Positions 21,306-30,150 of a stretch of DNA of 64,000 nt are shown piece by piece. The translations under genes and the position numbers were made by a program. The stretch covers positions 496,001-560,000 of the forward strand of contig JAJFPB010000011.1 of NCBI GenBank assembly GCA_020881915.1, given 5' to 3'. Below the pieces are notes generated by a model, which was given only the letters and a program-made list of their open reading frames with translations, was not told where the DNA came from and did not search any database. How positions within the stretch are numbered: position 1 is the stretch's first letter; each line of letters opens with the position of its first letter. Origin of the DNA: Paramyrothecium sp. XJ0827. Taxonomy: Eukaryota > Ascomycota > Sordariomycetes > Hypocreales > Stachybotryaceae.

Positions 21306-22845
21306 CTCATGGCCCTCGTAAACTGTGGTCAAAAACAACACTAGGGCGTTGTCTTTCCATGCGATTTGGTTGACCTAGATATCTATCTATTAGTAGGGAA
21401 ATTCGTCTCGGACCTTCAAGGACCTTCAAAATAGCTACTGACCTTATTATCCGGCGTGGCCCAAGCCTCCAATTGGCCCCAAGGCCACAGCCGCCGCCCT
21501 TTCCTATCGTCTTCCTTTGCTATTACAAGACGGCGATAGAGGCCACAGTTCGCACGGCATGTGCCGGTGGCCCCGGTCCCAATGATCCTAAGAGCCCTGA
21601 ATAGGTCAGGCGATGAGAAAAGGTTGTCAACAATGACATGATATGTATCAGGAGGCAGCTTAGATACTAGGGCAACAACGACAGCTTGGGTAGGGTTCAA
21701 CGGCGGCAGCTCGATCGGAAGGTTGTCTAATAGCTTGTCCGATAGCTCGTCTGACGGCTCGTCAAAGGGCTCAATATGTGAGCCATCTTCAGGGTCAGAC
21801 GGCACGTCAGACGGGGCCTCGTCTGACGAGGCCCCTGATAGCTGACCCTCTTCAAGCTGCTTGTCTGAGGGCTTGTTATTTGAGGGCTGCTTCGAGGGCT
21901 GCTTCGAGGGCTGCTTTGAGGGCTGCTTTTTTGACTGCTTTCCTAATAGCTGTTCCGATATAGCTTGGACATCGGCTTCAACACCAACAGGTCCGTATTT
22001 ATGACCCGGCTGGTGCCAATACCAGCAAATTAGATAGCCACGAGCAGCTAGGATCCAGACCTTGAGCCCTGTGGGCGTTGGTTTGGTTTTGATAGTTACC
22101 TTGTGACGAGATCGTCCCTTGAAGCCGACAATACCTTCATCAACCCCAATAATGCTGCCAATATCAACAAGCCGGACAGCGGCTTCCATCATGATGCCGG
22201 ACCATTCGTTGACCTTGTTGAACGGGTCCGGGACCCCTATCTCAATTGAAACCGGATCATAGGTCCGGATCCGTTTTTTTTAACAATATAAACCGGTTAT
22301 ATGACATGTATTGAGAAATCGGATGCTTGGGAACAATATTACCTACTTTTGGCACCTTCCAATAGTCCCTATAGCTATTTTCCTTGTGCAGTGTAATATA
22401 AATCAGGATTCCTATCCATAGATATATCTCTTCCATAGATGTTGACTTCCAATTGTTGTCCCGGCTGTTCCTTTGAAGCGGCCCCTGAATTGAGGACTGA
22501 TTTGTATAGCTGACCCATTGTTTAACTAGCTGAACAGGTAGGAATTCCTGGAAAAGCTTCAATCGTGTGTCTGGAAGGTCCCGGACAACGAATTCGCGGT
22601 CAGGAACTTTGAAAGGCTCAAATTTGGTTCCAACATCGTCAGAGGGCTCAATGTCCGGCCGGCATGTGTTATCTGCATCTTGCTCCCTTTGGCTCTTGTC
22701 TATCCGTAGCTGCATCATATATCTAGCTGCCGCATTACTGTTGTTGCGGCGGCTGCCTTGCTTGAGCCCTCGTATAGTCAATTGAGGGGCCATGTCGATG
22801 ATGTAAGAAGTGGCTGAATTAGATACATACAAAATTAGCTGCAAG
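21301..22845 (-). pseudogene. PiggyBac-like transposase 3, C-terminus missing
   Basis: From the ATG near 22793 (MAPQLTIRGLKQG) the frame gives FEPFKVPDREFVVRDLPDT and WKSTSMEEIYLWIGILIYIT, then breaks in a T run near 22275. It resumes with IGSIIGVDEGIVGFKGRSRH and has an extra low-complexity linker rich in Lys, Gln, Pro and Ser (about 21960-21720) not present in the other copies. Then come YHVIVDNLFSSPDLF and TPDNKV, the shared intron, and VNQIAWKDNALVLFLTTVYEG. Family similarity stops at 21301, exactly where the inverted repeat of piggyBac element 2 begins. The C-terminal Cys-rich tail is absent on this side and was not found beyond element 2. Confidence 0.75.
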
Positions 22846-22849
22846 CTAA

Positions 22850-22945
22850 TTTTTAAGTCCCCCTACGTACCGGCAATTGCTACGTGGGCATCACGTTTTG
22901 CTAAGCGGGCATCAGCCTTATGTGGGCATCACCTTTTGCACGCTC
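22850..22945. repeat. Three degenerate GGGCATCA repeats at the piggyBac element 3 5' end
   Basis: GTGGGCATCACGTTTTGC, GCGGGCATCAGCCTT and GTGGGCATCACCTTTTGC follow one another within about 60 bp upstream of the transposase 3 start codon. Their position suggests terminal or subterminal transposase binding sites. Confidence 0.45.
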
Positions 22946-24232
22946 TGATTGGTTCAAATTTTTCTTGGTAGTGCAGTCGAGGCTTTTCGAATTCTGCCGA
23001 TGTATCTCTTTCTAATTGGGTAGTCTCACAGAAAGGGACGAAGTAAGGGTCACATGTAGTGATGGGTGTAAAAAGGGATGAAAAGGGGAATGAAGAAAAG
23101 GACAGAAAAAGGGTTAGACGATGGTTTTGAGCAAAGGTGCATTTTGAAGGGGAAGTCGGGCTACTTGTCCAGTCAGTGAGAGGGTACAAGGAATACAGCA
23201 ATTCTGACCGTACTAATTGAGGGGGATGGGGCTGTAGCTGTAGCATAAGGACATGGAGCCGTCGTACCAGAACTTGAAAGAGAATCCACCATCATTTGGA
23301 GAACGCCAGTGGATGATGGAAAGCTGTATTAAGACTCGAAGGATTGTCCGGGAGGAGCTGTAGGGTAGGCTGATTGTCTTGCACGTGTGCCGTGTCCGAC
23401 CTGCTTACCATGCAGCCCGACTACCCTAGACCATCGACGCAGCGCGGCGGCGGCGGCGGCGCAACTCTCCTGTAAAAAGTTATGCTTGGCACCCGCTGTT
23501 AGTGTTTTGCTAGAAAAAAATTCTGTTGCAGGCCAAAAATGGCAGCGAATGCATGGACCTAGCGGAGTTCTAACGGCGATTCGGAGGGTTGACCTTCTTT
23601 GCGATGCTTGCCCCGACAGCACTGAGCTTCACGAGCTCTTGACATCGCCTTCGGGCCCTTTTTCTTGTGTGTTGATTATGCTCTTTCGAGCCTCGACATT
23701 TTGGCTTCGCGAGCCGACGACAGTCCGACCCCGCGCCCTCGACTTCCCATGCAGCTCTGGCTGCCCAAACGACACTCACGGTATCCTGCTACTTGATACT
23801 TTCGGCCTTGTTACCCTGGAACTTTTCGCGGCGTCACGCTTCGACGACATCCTGCAGTCTCGGCTACTCGACTTTCTGGACCACCGCGCCCTCGCTTTTT
23901 ACCGGCGGTTTCGCGCTGCTTTGACCGACCTCTGCAGCCACCGACTGGCTGACCTCACGAGCCCTCGACACTCTCGACACCCTCGATGCCGCTACCTTTC
24001 GTAGCCACGAGCTACATGACCGATCTCCCAGTAGGACAGGCTTAGACTGACATGGAGTGTGTCTAGCGAAGTGGAGTGTTCGGAGAGCCATTTCTCGTTC
24101 CGCCAGTATGATGAACAGTTGCACCATAAACGACTCCGATTCCTGCAGCCCCACGTACCCCAACTTGCGTAAAAGTCGAATTTTGGCTCTTCTCTATTTT
24201 CCACTTTACGCTACAAGTCACAAACATGTGTC
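22946..24232. other. No convincing gene
   Basis: About 1.3 kb with several overlapping open frames but no recognisable domain. A (GCG)n run near 23440-23462 would encode polyalanine on either strand. The plus-strand frame 23387-24004 has codon-like bias toward Ser, Leu and Arg but no motif. Confidence 0.35.
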
Positions 24233-24640
24233 TTAGGGGGACACTAGCCTAGCTAGAAGCGCGGGTTGGGGAGGCATTGTAGCTTGCTTCCACGGACCGT
24301 TGAGCTTGCGACGAAGTCGCGATGTCGGCACTGGCGTCACTTCAATAACTGTCAGAGATAGTCGGAGACAAGACTCTAGCGACAGAGGACACTGGCTCTC
24401 TGTTCTGGCTAACGCTAGCTCAGGCTTGATCATGGTCGGCAGGAATATCTCCGCTGCAGGAGCTATTCGAATTGAGGTCTGTTTTAGAGCCAGATAAAAA
24501 AAGGAGGGCGAATTTGACTCACCCACGGTTAGATGCACAAAATAGGGATTTCCACCGGAATTAGTAAGGCGCACACTTTCATAGAGATAACCTTCCAGCC
24601 ACTGGCGTCGCGATGTATCGACTAGATGGCCCGGCCTCAC
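24233..24640 (-). other. Possible 3' exons of an unknown gene
   Basis: On the minus strand the text SRRQWLEGYLYESVRLTNSG is followed by a well-formed intron (GTGAGT at about 24522 to AACAG at about 24480) and then TSIRIAPAAEIFLPTMIKPE to a stop at 24233. No family recognised. The intron sequence recurs inverted at 25275-25316, so it may belong to a repeat rather than a gene. Confidence 0.25.
24485..24529. repeat. Left arm of an inverted repeat
   Basis: TAGAGCCAGATAAAAAAAGG and the following GGGCGAATTTGACTCACC match, inverted and with a few differences, the segment 25275-25316. The MITE lies between the two arms. Confidence 0.55.
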
Positions 24641-24692
24641 GCCGTCAGCGGCAGCAATGGAATGCCTTCAATTGGAAAGGTTAGCTCATTTA

Positions 24693-25115
24693 ACGTATGC
24701 ATAACGAGTGCAACAACATAACGAGTGCAACAGTTCTTATCATACCTTATAGTTAGTTTCTCTATTATTTTTTAAAAATTAAATCTTTATTTAAAATATA
24801 TAAGAATTTAAAGATAAGCTAATAATCGAGATATTTATTATATATAAATCTATAAAAAATCTAAGCTATATATATAAAGAGATATTAGAAAAGTGGGTCT
24901 TAGATAAGGAAAGATCTCTGTTTAATAGGGTTAGGGTTAATCTATATTTTCTATAGATTTATTTAAAGTAGAAAATCCTTATCAGAAGCTATATAGATAA
25001 TATTAGCTATTTTATTATAAAATTCAATTTTTAAAAAATCCTAGAAAAATCGCTTATAAGGTGCGATAAGAACTGTTGCACTCGTTATGTTGTTGCACTC
25101 GTTATGCATATACGT
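24693..25115. mobile_element. AT-rich MITE with pogo-like ends
   Basis: A 423-bp non-coding element flanked by TA (24691-24692 and 25116-25117). Its inverted ends of about 60 bp both begin ACGTAT, then GCATAACGAGTG, followed by CAACATAACGAGTGCAACAG and TTCTTATC. The interior is extremely AT-rich with no open frame. The ends share GCATAACGAGTG and CAACATAACGA with pogo-like element 2 (9523-11382), including the two-unit layout. It is therefore probably moved by a transposase of that group. Confidence 0.85.
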
Positions 25116-25274
25116 TAGGCCTTAAATGTGGAGAAAATCTATACAAATTCCATCCATGACTTTTCACGGGGCTTTTCTGTATCTAGCCACCTTGGCTAGC
25201 TTGAAGCTACTGCCACTGGTCAGGCAGTACAAGACGTTATATGGCCTATCTACCTAGTGTGAATGTACCGGGGC

Positions 25275-25316
25275 GACCGAGGGACGAAATTTGCCCTCCT
25301 TTTTGATCTGGCTCTA
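25275..25316. repeat. Right arm of the inverted repeat
   Basis: ACCGAGGGACGAAATTTGCC and CTCCTTTTTGATCTGGCTCT mirror 24485-24529. It lies 130 bp upstream of the nuclease-kinase gene. Confidence 0.55.
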
Positions 25317-25443
25317 ACATTTTACTGATCCTTGGAAAAATGATTTTCCGAGACGCCTGAGAAGACAGCTGATCAAGCCAGATCGATTGATCAGGGCATC
25401 ATGCACTTGCGTCAAGGCGTAACTTACCGTTTCGAACAAATCG

Positions 25444-27645
25444 ATGGCCGAAAACAGCTCTCCGGATTATAAGAAACTCTACCTTATTGCAGAGGAGAGA
25501 CGGAAGCAGGAAGCAGAGGGGAGGCGACAAGCAGAAGAGCGCGAGAAGGAGGAAGCAGAGGGGAGGCGACAAGCAGAAGAGCGCAACCGACAGACCTCTT
25601 TCACAGAGCTTCTACAGCATTGCCACGATCTTCTCTCCCGTCAGTTGAGAGTCGAGACACCGTCACGCTCGACCTCCGGCAAAATACCCCTTCCCACGGG
25701 GAAATACTGCCCGACTCGATTGAAACACTGGGCCGACTGCCCAGAGCAGCTGTTGGGAGTCTACAACTCCGTCTGCCAATATTTACAGTCGGACCCAGGG
25801 GACGCGCCACGCTTATTTTCTTCGCTGCCGGAATTAGAAGGACTAAGCCGTCGATTTGCCCGCAGGCCCCTCAGCAGTGAGCAAGATCTCGCGGCCTACG
25901 AGCGGTTTGGAGTGGAAGAACACGTTCACGATATAATAGCCGAGTTATGCAAACTACCAGCGGCACGTGACGAGTTCGGCCTCGGTGATGGAATCCAATT
26001 CAGCAATCACGCAAATTCTTTGAGCAGGGACGAAGACTTTGAAGCGGACGCAAGCCAGCTATCAAGCATACCTCATCCACGTCCGGATGAGTTTTGCATT
26101 CACCGTATCGATGGCAGCTCGCACACCATCCTGACGTCTGTCGAGTACAAGCCGGCTCACAAGCTGCCTGTCGCAGCTCTTCGCATGGGCCTACGACCAA
26201 TGGACCTGTGGAAGGAAATGGTCAGGTCAAATAAAATACCCACCGACCAGGATGTGAAGCTGCAGTACAATGCAGAGCGGCTTGTCTGCTCTGCTGTCGT
26301 CCAAGAGTACCATGTGATGATTCAAGAAGGACTCGAGTTTTCCTATCTGACAAATGGAATCGCCCGTGTCTTCCTTCGCGTTCCTCAAGATGAGCCGAGT
26401 ACACTTTATTACTTTCTCTGTGATCCTCACAGCGAAGTGAACGCGGCAGCCGATTTGTTACCCCAGCTGTGGAAGACCTCTATTGCAAGGGTCCTATGCC
26501 TATGTCTGATGGCATTCCGTTCACCCGCTCGTGACCAAGAGTGGAGAAATCGCTCGCGACCTGATCTTCATACGTGGGAAACAAGCTTTGAGCACACGCG
26601 TTCGCAGATCCCAAGGGACGAATTGCAGCAGATTCCTCACTCCGATAGCACGGCTCCTGAGTTTCCGAGTCCAGCGTCTGGTTCGTCCTATGCACCACCG
26701 TCGTCATCTCCGGTGCCGTCTCCTTCAGAGGGCCGCCGAGTGCCTACACGATCTCAGACCAACTGTGCACCTTCGGAGAATCGACAGCGCTTGCAATCTC
26801 CTGACTCGTCCGGGTCTGACACGAATCAAACAGCCGGTCAAAAGCGGAGGATCAGTCAAGTTACGGCTTCACCGTCCAGTCGGCAGTCAGATCGCCAGCA
26901 AGAGTCAGGGCATGACCAAGAAGACCAGACCCGACGCCGTGCTGCACAGTTTTGCACACAACGATGTCTACTCGGCCTGCAGAATGGGAGTTGCCTGGAT
27001 GAGCTGTGTCCAAACGTGGACCAACATCGCCGGGGCCAAGATGATCGAACTCAGCATCCCATCTTGGCTGAAGATTTGGTGCTTTCACTCAAGAGTCAAC
27101 TGGACGAAGTTGTCGATCGCTGCATTCCGCTTGGCGGCTGTGGTTTCTATGGTGCCCCGTTCAAACTGACTTGCACGACTTATGGTTATACGGTTGTCGG
27201 CAAAGGCACCACTTCGGGGTTGTGGAAAGAAGTTTCTCGCGAAGCGCAGGTATATAAGATCCTGCGCAAAGCTCAAGCATCTGCTGTGCCTGTCTTTTTG
27301 GGAACGATGGACTTGGCAAAAGTGTACTTTCTTCATGGCGCCGGACCAATTCGCCATATGCTCGTGATGGGCTGGGGAGGCGAAAGCATCGTGACGAGGG
27401 AGATGACGCCACAGCTTCGCGACGAAATCCACAAATCGAATAAGGAAATCAGGGCTCTCGGGATAATACATAGAGACCTCAAGCAAGACAACGTGCTTTG
27501 GAGTGATGAGCTGGGGCGTGCTTTGGTCATCGACTTTCACTGTTCTACCCTGAGATGGCGTTCGGCTAAGCAACAATCGAGGGTCTCGAAACGAGGACTA
27601 TCTCGAGGGGAGGCGGGAGATGCGAAGCGTCTTCGGGTTTCCTGA
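25444..27645 (+). CDS. PD-(D/E)XK nuclease-protein kinase fusion (fungal CRN-like family)
   Basis: An intact, intronless 733-residue protein. Residues 14-50 form a charged coiled coil built from a repeated AEGRRQAEER unit. The middle domain ends with a restriction-endonuclease-like core: Asp215 in PDEFCIHR and the E-x-K of SVEYKPAHKLP (Glu234, Lys236). A Ser/Pro-rich linker follows, then a Cys/His motif (CTQRCLLGLQNGSCLDELCP with a following His). The C-terminal protein-kinase-like domain has GYTVVGKGT, PVFLGTMDLA, the catalytic loop IIHRDLKQDN (His676-Asp678) and a DFG-like DFH (Asp697). This arrangement is known in a large fungal family related to Crinkler-type effectors and selfish-element toxins. 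The cellular role is unproven. The neighbours are all mobile elements, fitting an accessory gene. Confidence 0.85.
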   Translation: MAENSSPDYKKLYLIAEERRKQEAEGRRQAEEREKEEAEGRRQAEERNRQTSFTELLQHCHDLLSRQLRVETPSRSTSGKIPLPTGKYCPTRLKHWADCPEQLLGVYNSVCQYLQSDPGDAPRLFSSLPELEGLSRRFARRPLSSEQDLAAYERFGVEEHVHDIIAELCKLPAARDEFGLGDGIQFSNHANSLSRDEDFEADASQLSSIPHPRPDEFCIHRIDGSSHTILTSVEYKPAHKLPVAALRMGLRPMDLWKEMVRSNKIPTDQDVKLQYNAERLVCSAVVQEYHVMIQEGLEFSYLTNGIARVFLRVPQDEPSTLYYFLCDPHSEVNAAADLLPQLWKTSIARVLCLCLMAFRSPARDQEWRNRSRPDLHTWETSFEHTRSQIPRDELQQIPHSDSTAPEFPSPASGSSYAPPSSSPVPSPSEGRRVPTRSQTNCAPSENRQRLQSPDSSGSDTNQTAGQKRRISQVTASPSSRQSDRQQESGHDQEDQTRRRAAQFCTQRCLLGLQNGSCLDELCPNVDQHRRGQDDRTQHPILAEDLVLSLKSQLDEVVDRCIPLGGCGFYGAPFKLTCTTYGYTVVGKGTTSGLWKEVSREAQVYKILRKAQASAVPVFLGTMDLAKVYFLHGAGPIRHMLVMGWGGESIVTREMTPQLRDEIHKSNKEIRALGIIHRDLKQDNVLWSDELGRALVIDFHCSTLRWRSAKQQSRVSKRGLSRGEAGDAKRLRVS

Positions 27646-27676
27646 TAAGGACTTCTACTCTCTGCCCAGGGTTGGA

Positions 27677-27842
27677 CATCGAACGAACGGGAATTGTATC
27701 GATAGATTCGTTCGATGCCAAGTCTTACGAATGTCGAATCGAATGGGGTGTGCTCCGTTCGACAACCGAATCGAACAGCGCGCATTTCATTCGACATCGA
27801 ATCGAACGGCGCCAAGCAGTCGATCGATTCGATCGAACAGAT
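27677..27842. repeat. TCGA-rich tract downstream of the nuclease-kinase gene
   Basis: More than ten TCGA tetramers, many as TTCGA, TCGAAC or ATCGAATCGAA, occur in about 170 bp, including the palindrome TCGATCGATTCGATCGA. The spacing is irregular, so it is not a simple microsatellite. Function unknown. Confidence 0.5.
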
Positions 27843-28299
27843 CAGCGCGATGTGCGGAAACTTCTGTCTTGGTTTAGTGTGACTGATTGACGCGTCAAAA
27901 GCCACTCTCGTAAGCGATCTTGACGCAACGCGTGTGATACGTTCCCCGCCAGTCAAGGGCCCTACGATGGTGCAAAGATGTGTTAGAAGGTACGCCTATC
28001 TCCCTGACTCTCCTACGGAGCGGCAGCTACCCATCATCTCGACTTTATGCCTTGGGAAGACCCCCTCCAGTCAAATTCCATGAGACGAATAAATCCGACG
28101 TAGGAGATGTTGGGGGCACGGATTATTCCGACAAGAAGAATTCCAGCAGCTGCAGTTAGGGAGTACTAGGACAAGCGTATAGAACAGGTGAGATCCATGG
28201 TATCTTCTAACACCAGATATAGGGTAGGCATACCGCAAGAGTATTGGAATGAACATGCCAATTTTCTACCAGAATCCAGGACCAGAATTAAACTAACGT
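27843..28299. other. Intergenic, nothing recognised
   Basis: Sequence between the TCGA-rich tract and the GC-rich 5' end of the LINE. No gene or element end identified. Confidence 0.3.
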
Positions 28300-28581
28300 A
28301 ATCCACAAGCGAGCGCCGGCGCCCAATACGGAGGCGCCCGGGCGCGGATTTAATTTTGCGCGCCCCCCCAGCTGACTAATAATTGCGCGCCCCCTTCCAC
28401 ACGCAACCCTGCAGTTATCAGGGCCCGCCGATTGAGTCGAGATTTCCACGGGACCCGTGTCAATTAGGACCCCGAGACGGAGAATTCGAAGGAGGTACGG
28501 AATCTTTACAATCTTTACAATCTTTATAATATTTTGGGGGAGCGTAGAAGCCGGCAAGGCCGTGAGCGTTTTTGCCGCGAA

Positions 28582-30150
28582 ATGGACGCGACTGCTGGGG
28601 AGATCCTGGTCCAAGGCGGGGATTCTGTCGCGGCGGCGCGTCGGTCCTCGAGGCCTGCGAAGCCGACGGCGAAATTGCAGGAAACGCTGCAGACAGCGAC
28701 AAAGAAAACCGGCCCAGCAAACAAGATCGGCCCGGATCAGTCGGAAGTCAGTGAGAATGCTGGTGAGATTCCGCTGACTGATAGGGCTGGAGGACCACAG
28801 AGGATGGAAGGCGCGACGGGCACCGACGCGTCGTTGATGCAGGTCATGCTCCGAGCGATGCTCCAGGAGACGTCGGCCCATCTGATGGGTGAGCAGAAGA
28901 AAATGCTTGAGAGACTCTGGGACGCGTTGATGGGCAATCGGCGAACGGCGACGCAGATGATGGGCGAACAGCTGGAGATGATCCGACAGCTCCAGCAGGA
29001 AATCCAGGCGGTCAAGACGCAGGCAGCCGAAGAGCTGAAGAAATCAGACGAGCTTAGACGCCTGCATGAACAGTCTACCAGGCAGCTGAGAGTAATGCGA
29101 GAGCAGATGAGCGAACAAATTAGAGCCATGCGAGAACAGACTGCGAGAGACATGGAGCAATTGCGAGAGGAAGTGATGAAGGAACTTACAAAGGTTCAAG
29201 CCCAGACAGCAGAGGAGATTAAACAAGTGAAGGAGGAAATGCAACAGGTGAAGGAGCAGCTGCGTGTGATGGCCGATACTATCGCCAGCAGCGCTCAGAC
29301 AAGCCCACAGCCATCGTATGCAGATGTAGCCCGTTCCCCACCCACAAGCCAGCCGAGCAACGTCCGTACCCTCTCATCCATGCGCACGACACCATCCTCA
29401 TTCACGGATACTCTGTTCTGCACCATCGACACGTCGCGAGTCATTCAAGAGGACAGAGGCAAGGTGCAAGTCGGAGAAGTGCGTCAAGCAATCGAAGAGA
29501 AGGTACGGGCAAGGGACGGCCGAGAAAGCTGGAGGTGCGCAGCCGTGGTGAAAGATGCGAGAAACCCGGACCGCATCAAGGTAATATGCCGAGACGAAGA
29601 AGAGATGCAGCTTGTCAAGGACGTGGCAGAGAAAACTGTAGTCAAGGGTGCGCGAGTCCTCCGAGATCAGCTATATCCGGTTAAGGTCGACGGTGCAAAC
29701 AGGACGGTGGTTCTGGACTCATCCGGCAACGTCCTGCCAGGTGCGGAAGAGGCACTAGGAAGAGAGAATGAGGTGACGATTGCCAAGATGCACTGGCTCA
29801 GCGACAAGGAGAACGGCAAGACGTACGGATCGATGGTGATCTATGTGACCAAAGCCAGCGATGCGCGACGGCTGCTTGAAGAGAGGTACTTCCACCTGGC
29901 TGGTGAGTCGGCCAGCACCAACGTCTTCGAGCGGCGCCAAGGCCCTGCTCAGTGCTACAACTGCTGGGAGACTGGCCACAAAGCTTTTGCTTGCAGCAAG
30001 ACACAACGATGCGGCAAGTGCGCGGAGACGGGTCACCGCCATCGAGATTGCCAAGCGGTCGAACCAAAGTGCGTGCTGTGTGGAGGACCGCATGAGTCGC
30101 TCAGTCGAAACTGTCGGGTGCGACAATTACACATCACTGATGGGCACTAA
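28582..30150 (+). CDS. LINE ORF1, gag-like RNA-binding protein
   Basis: A 522-residue protein from the ATG at 28582 (an earlier TTG is in frame but unlikely). The first third contains a long coiled coil rich in Glu, Gln, Arg and Met (about residues 95-235), suited to self-assembly. The C-terminus has a series of zinc knuckles: CYNCWETGHKAFAC, CGKCAETGHRHRDC and CVLCGGPHESLSRNC. ORF1 proteins coat the LINE RNA in the retrotransposition particle. The frame is intact. Its stop (30148-30150) overlaps the ORF2 start by 11 nt in the +1 frame, suggesting coupled translation. Confidence 0.88.
   Translation: MDATAGEILVQGGDSVAAARRSSRPAKPTAKLQETLQTATKKTGPANKIGPDQSEVSENAGEIPLTDRAGGPQRMEGATGTDASLMQVMLRAMLQETSAHLMGEQKKMLERLWDALMGNRRTATQMMGEQLEMIRQLQQEIQAVKTQAAEELKKSDELRRLHEQSTRQLRVMREQMSEQIRAMREQTARDMEQLREEVMKELTKVQAQTAEEIKQVKEEMQQVKEQLRVMADTIASSAQTSPQPSYADVARSPPTSQPSNVRTLSSMRTTPSSFTDTLFCTIDTSRVIQEDRGKVQVGEVRQAIEEKVRARDGRESWRCAAVVKDARNPDRIKVICRDEEEMQLVKDVAEKTVVKGARVLRDQLYPVKVDGANRTVVLDSSGNVLPGAEEALGRENEVTIAKMHWLSDKENGKTYGSMVIYVTKASDARRLLEERYFHLAGESASTNVFERRQGPAQCYNCWETGHKAFACSKTQRCGKCAETGHRHRDCQAVEPKCVLCGGPHESLSRNCRVRQLHITDGH

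Noticed and set aside
22929..23246. Minus-strand open frame of 105 codons
   Set aside because: Ser/Phe/Pro-rich low-complexity translation of a purine-rich strand; no motif.
23387..24004. Plus-strand 205-codon open frame as a gene
   Set aside because: Starts in a GCG run, has no recognisable domain, and overlaps other frames of similar quality on both strands.
24928..24942. GGGTTAGGGTTA inside the MITE as a telomere-like repeat
   Set aside because: Only two units in an AT-rich non-coding element; no array and no chromosome-end context.
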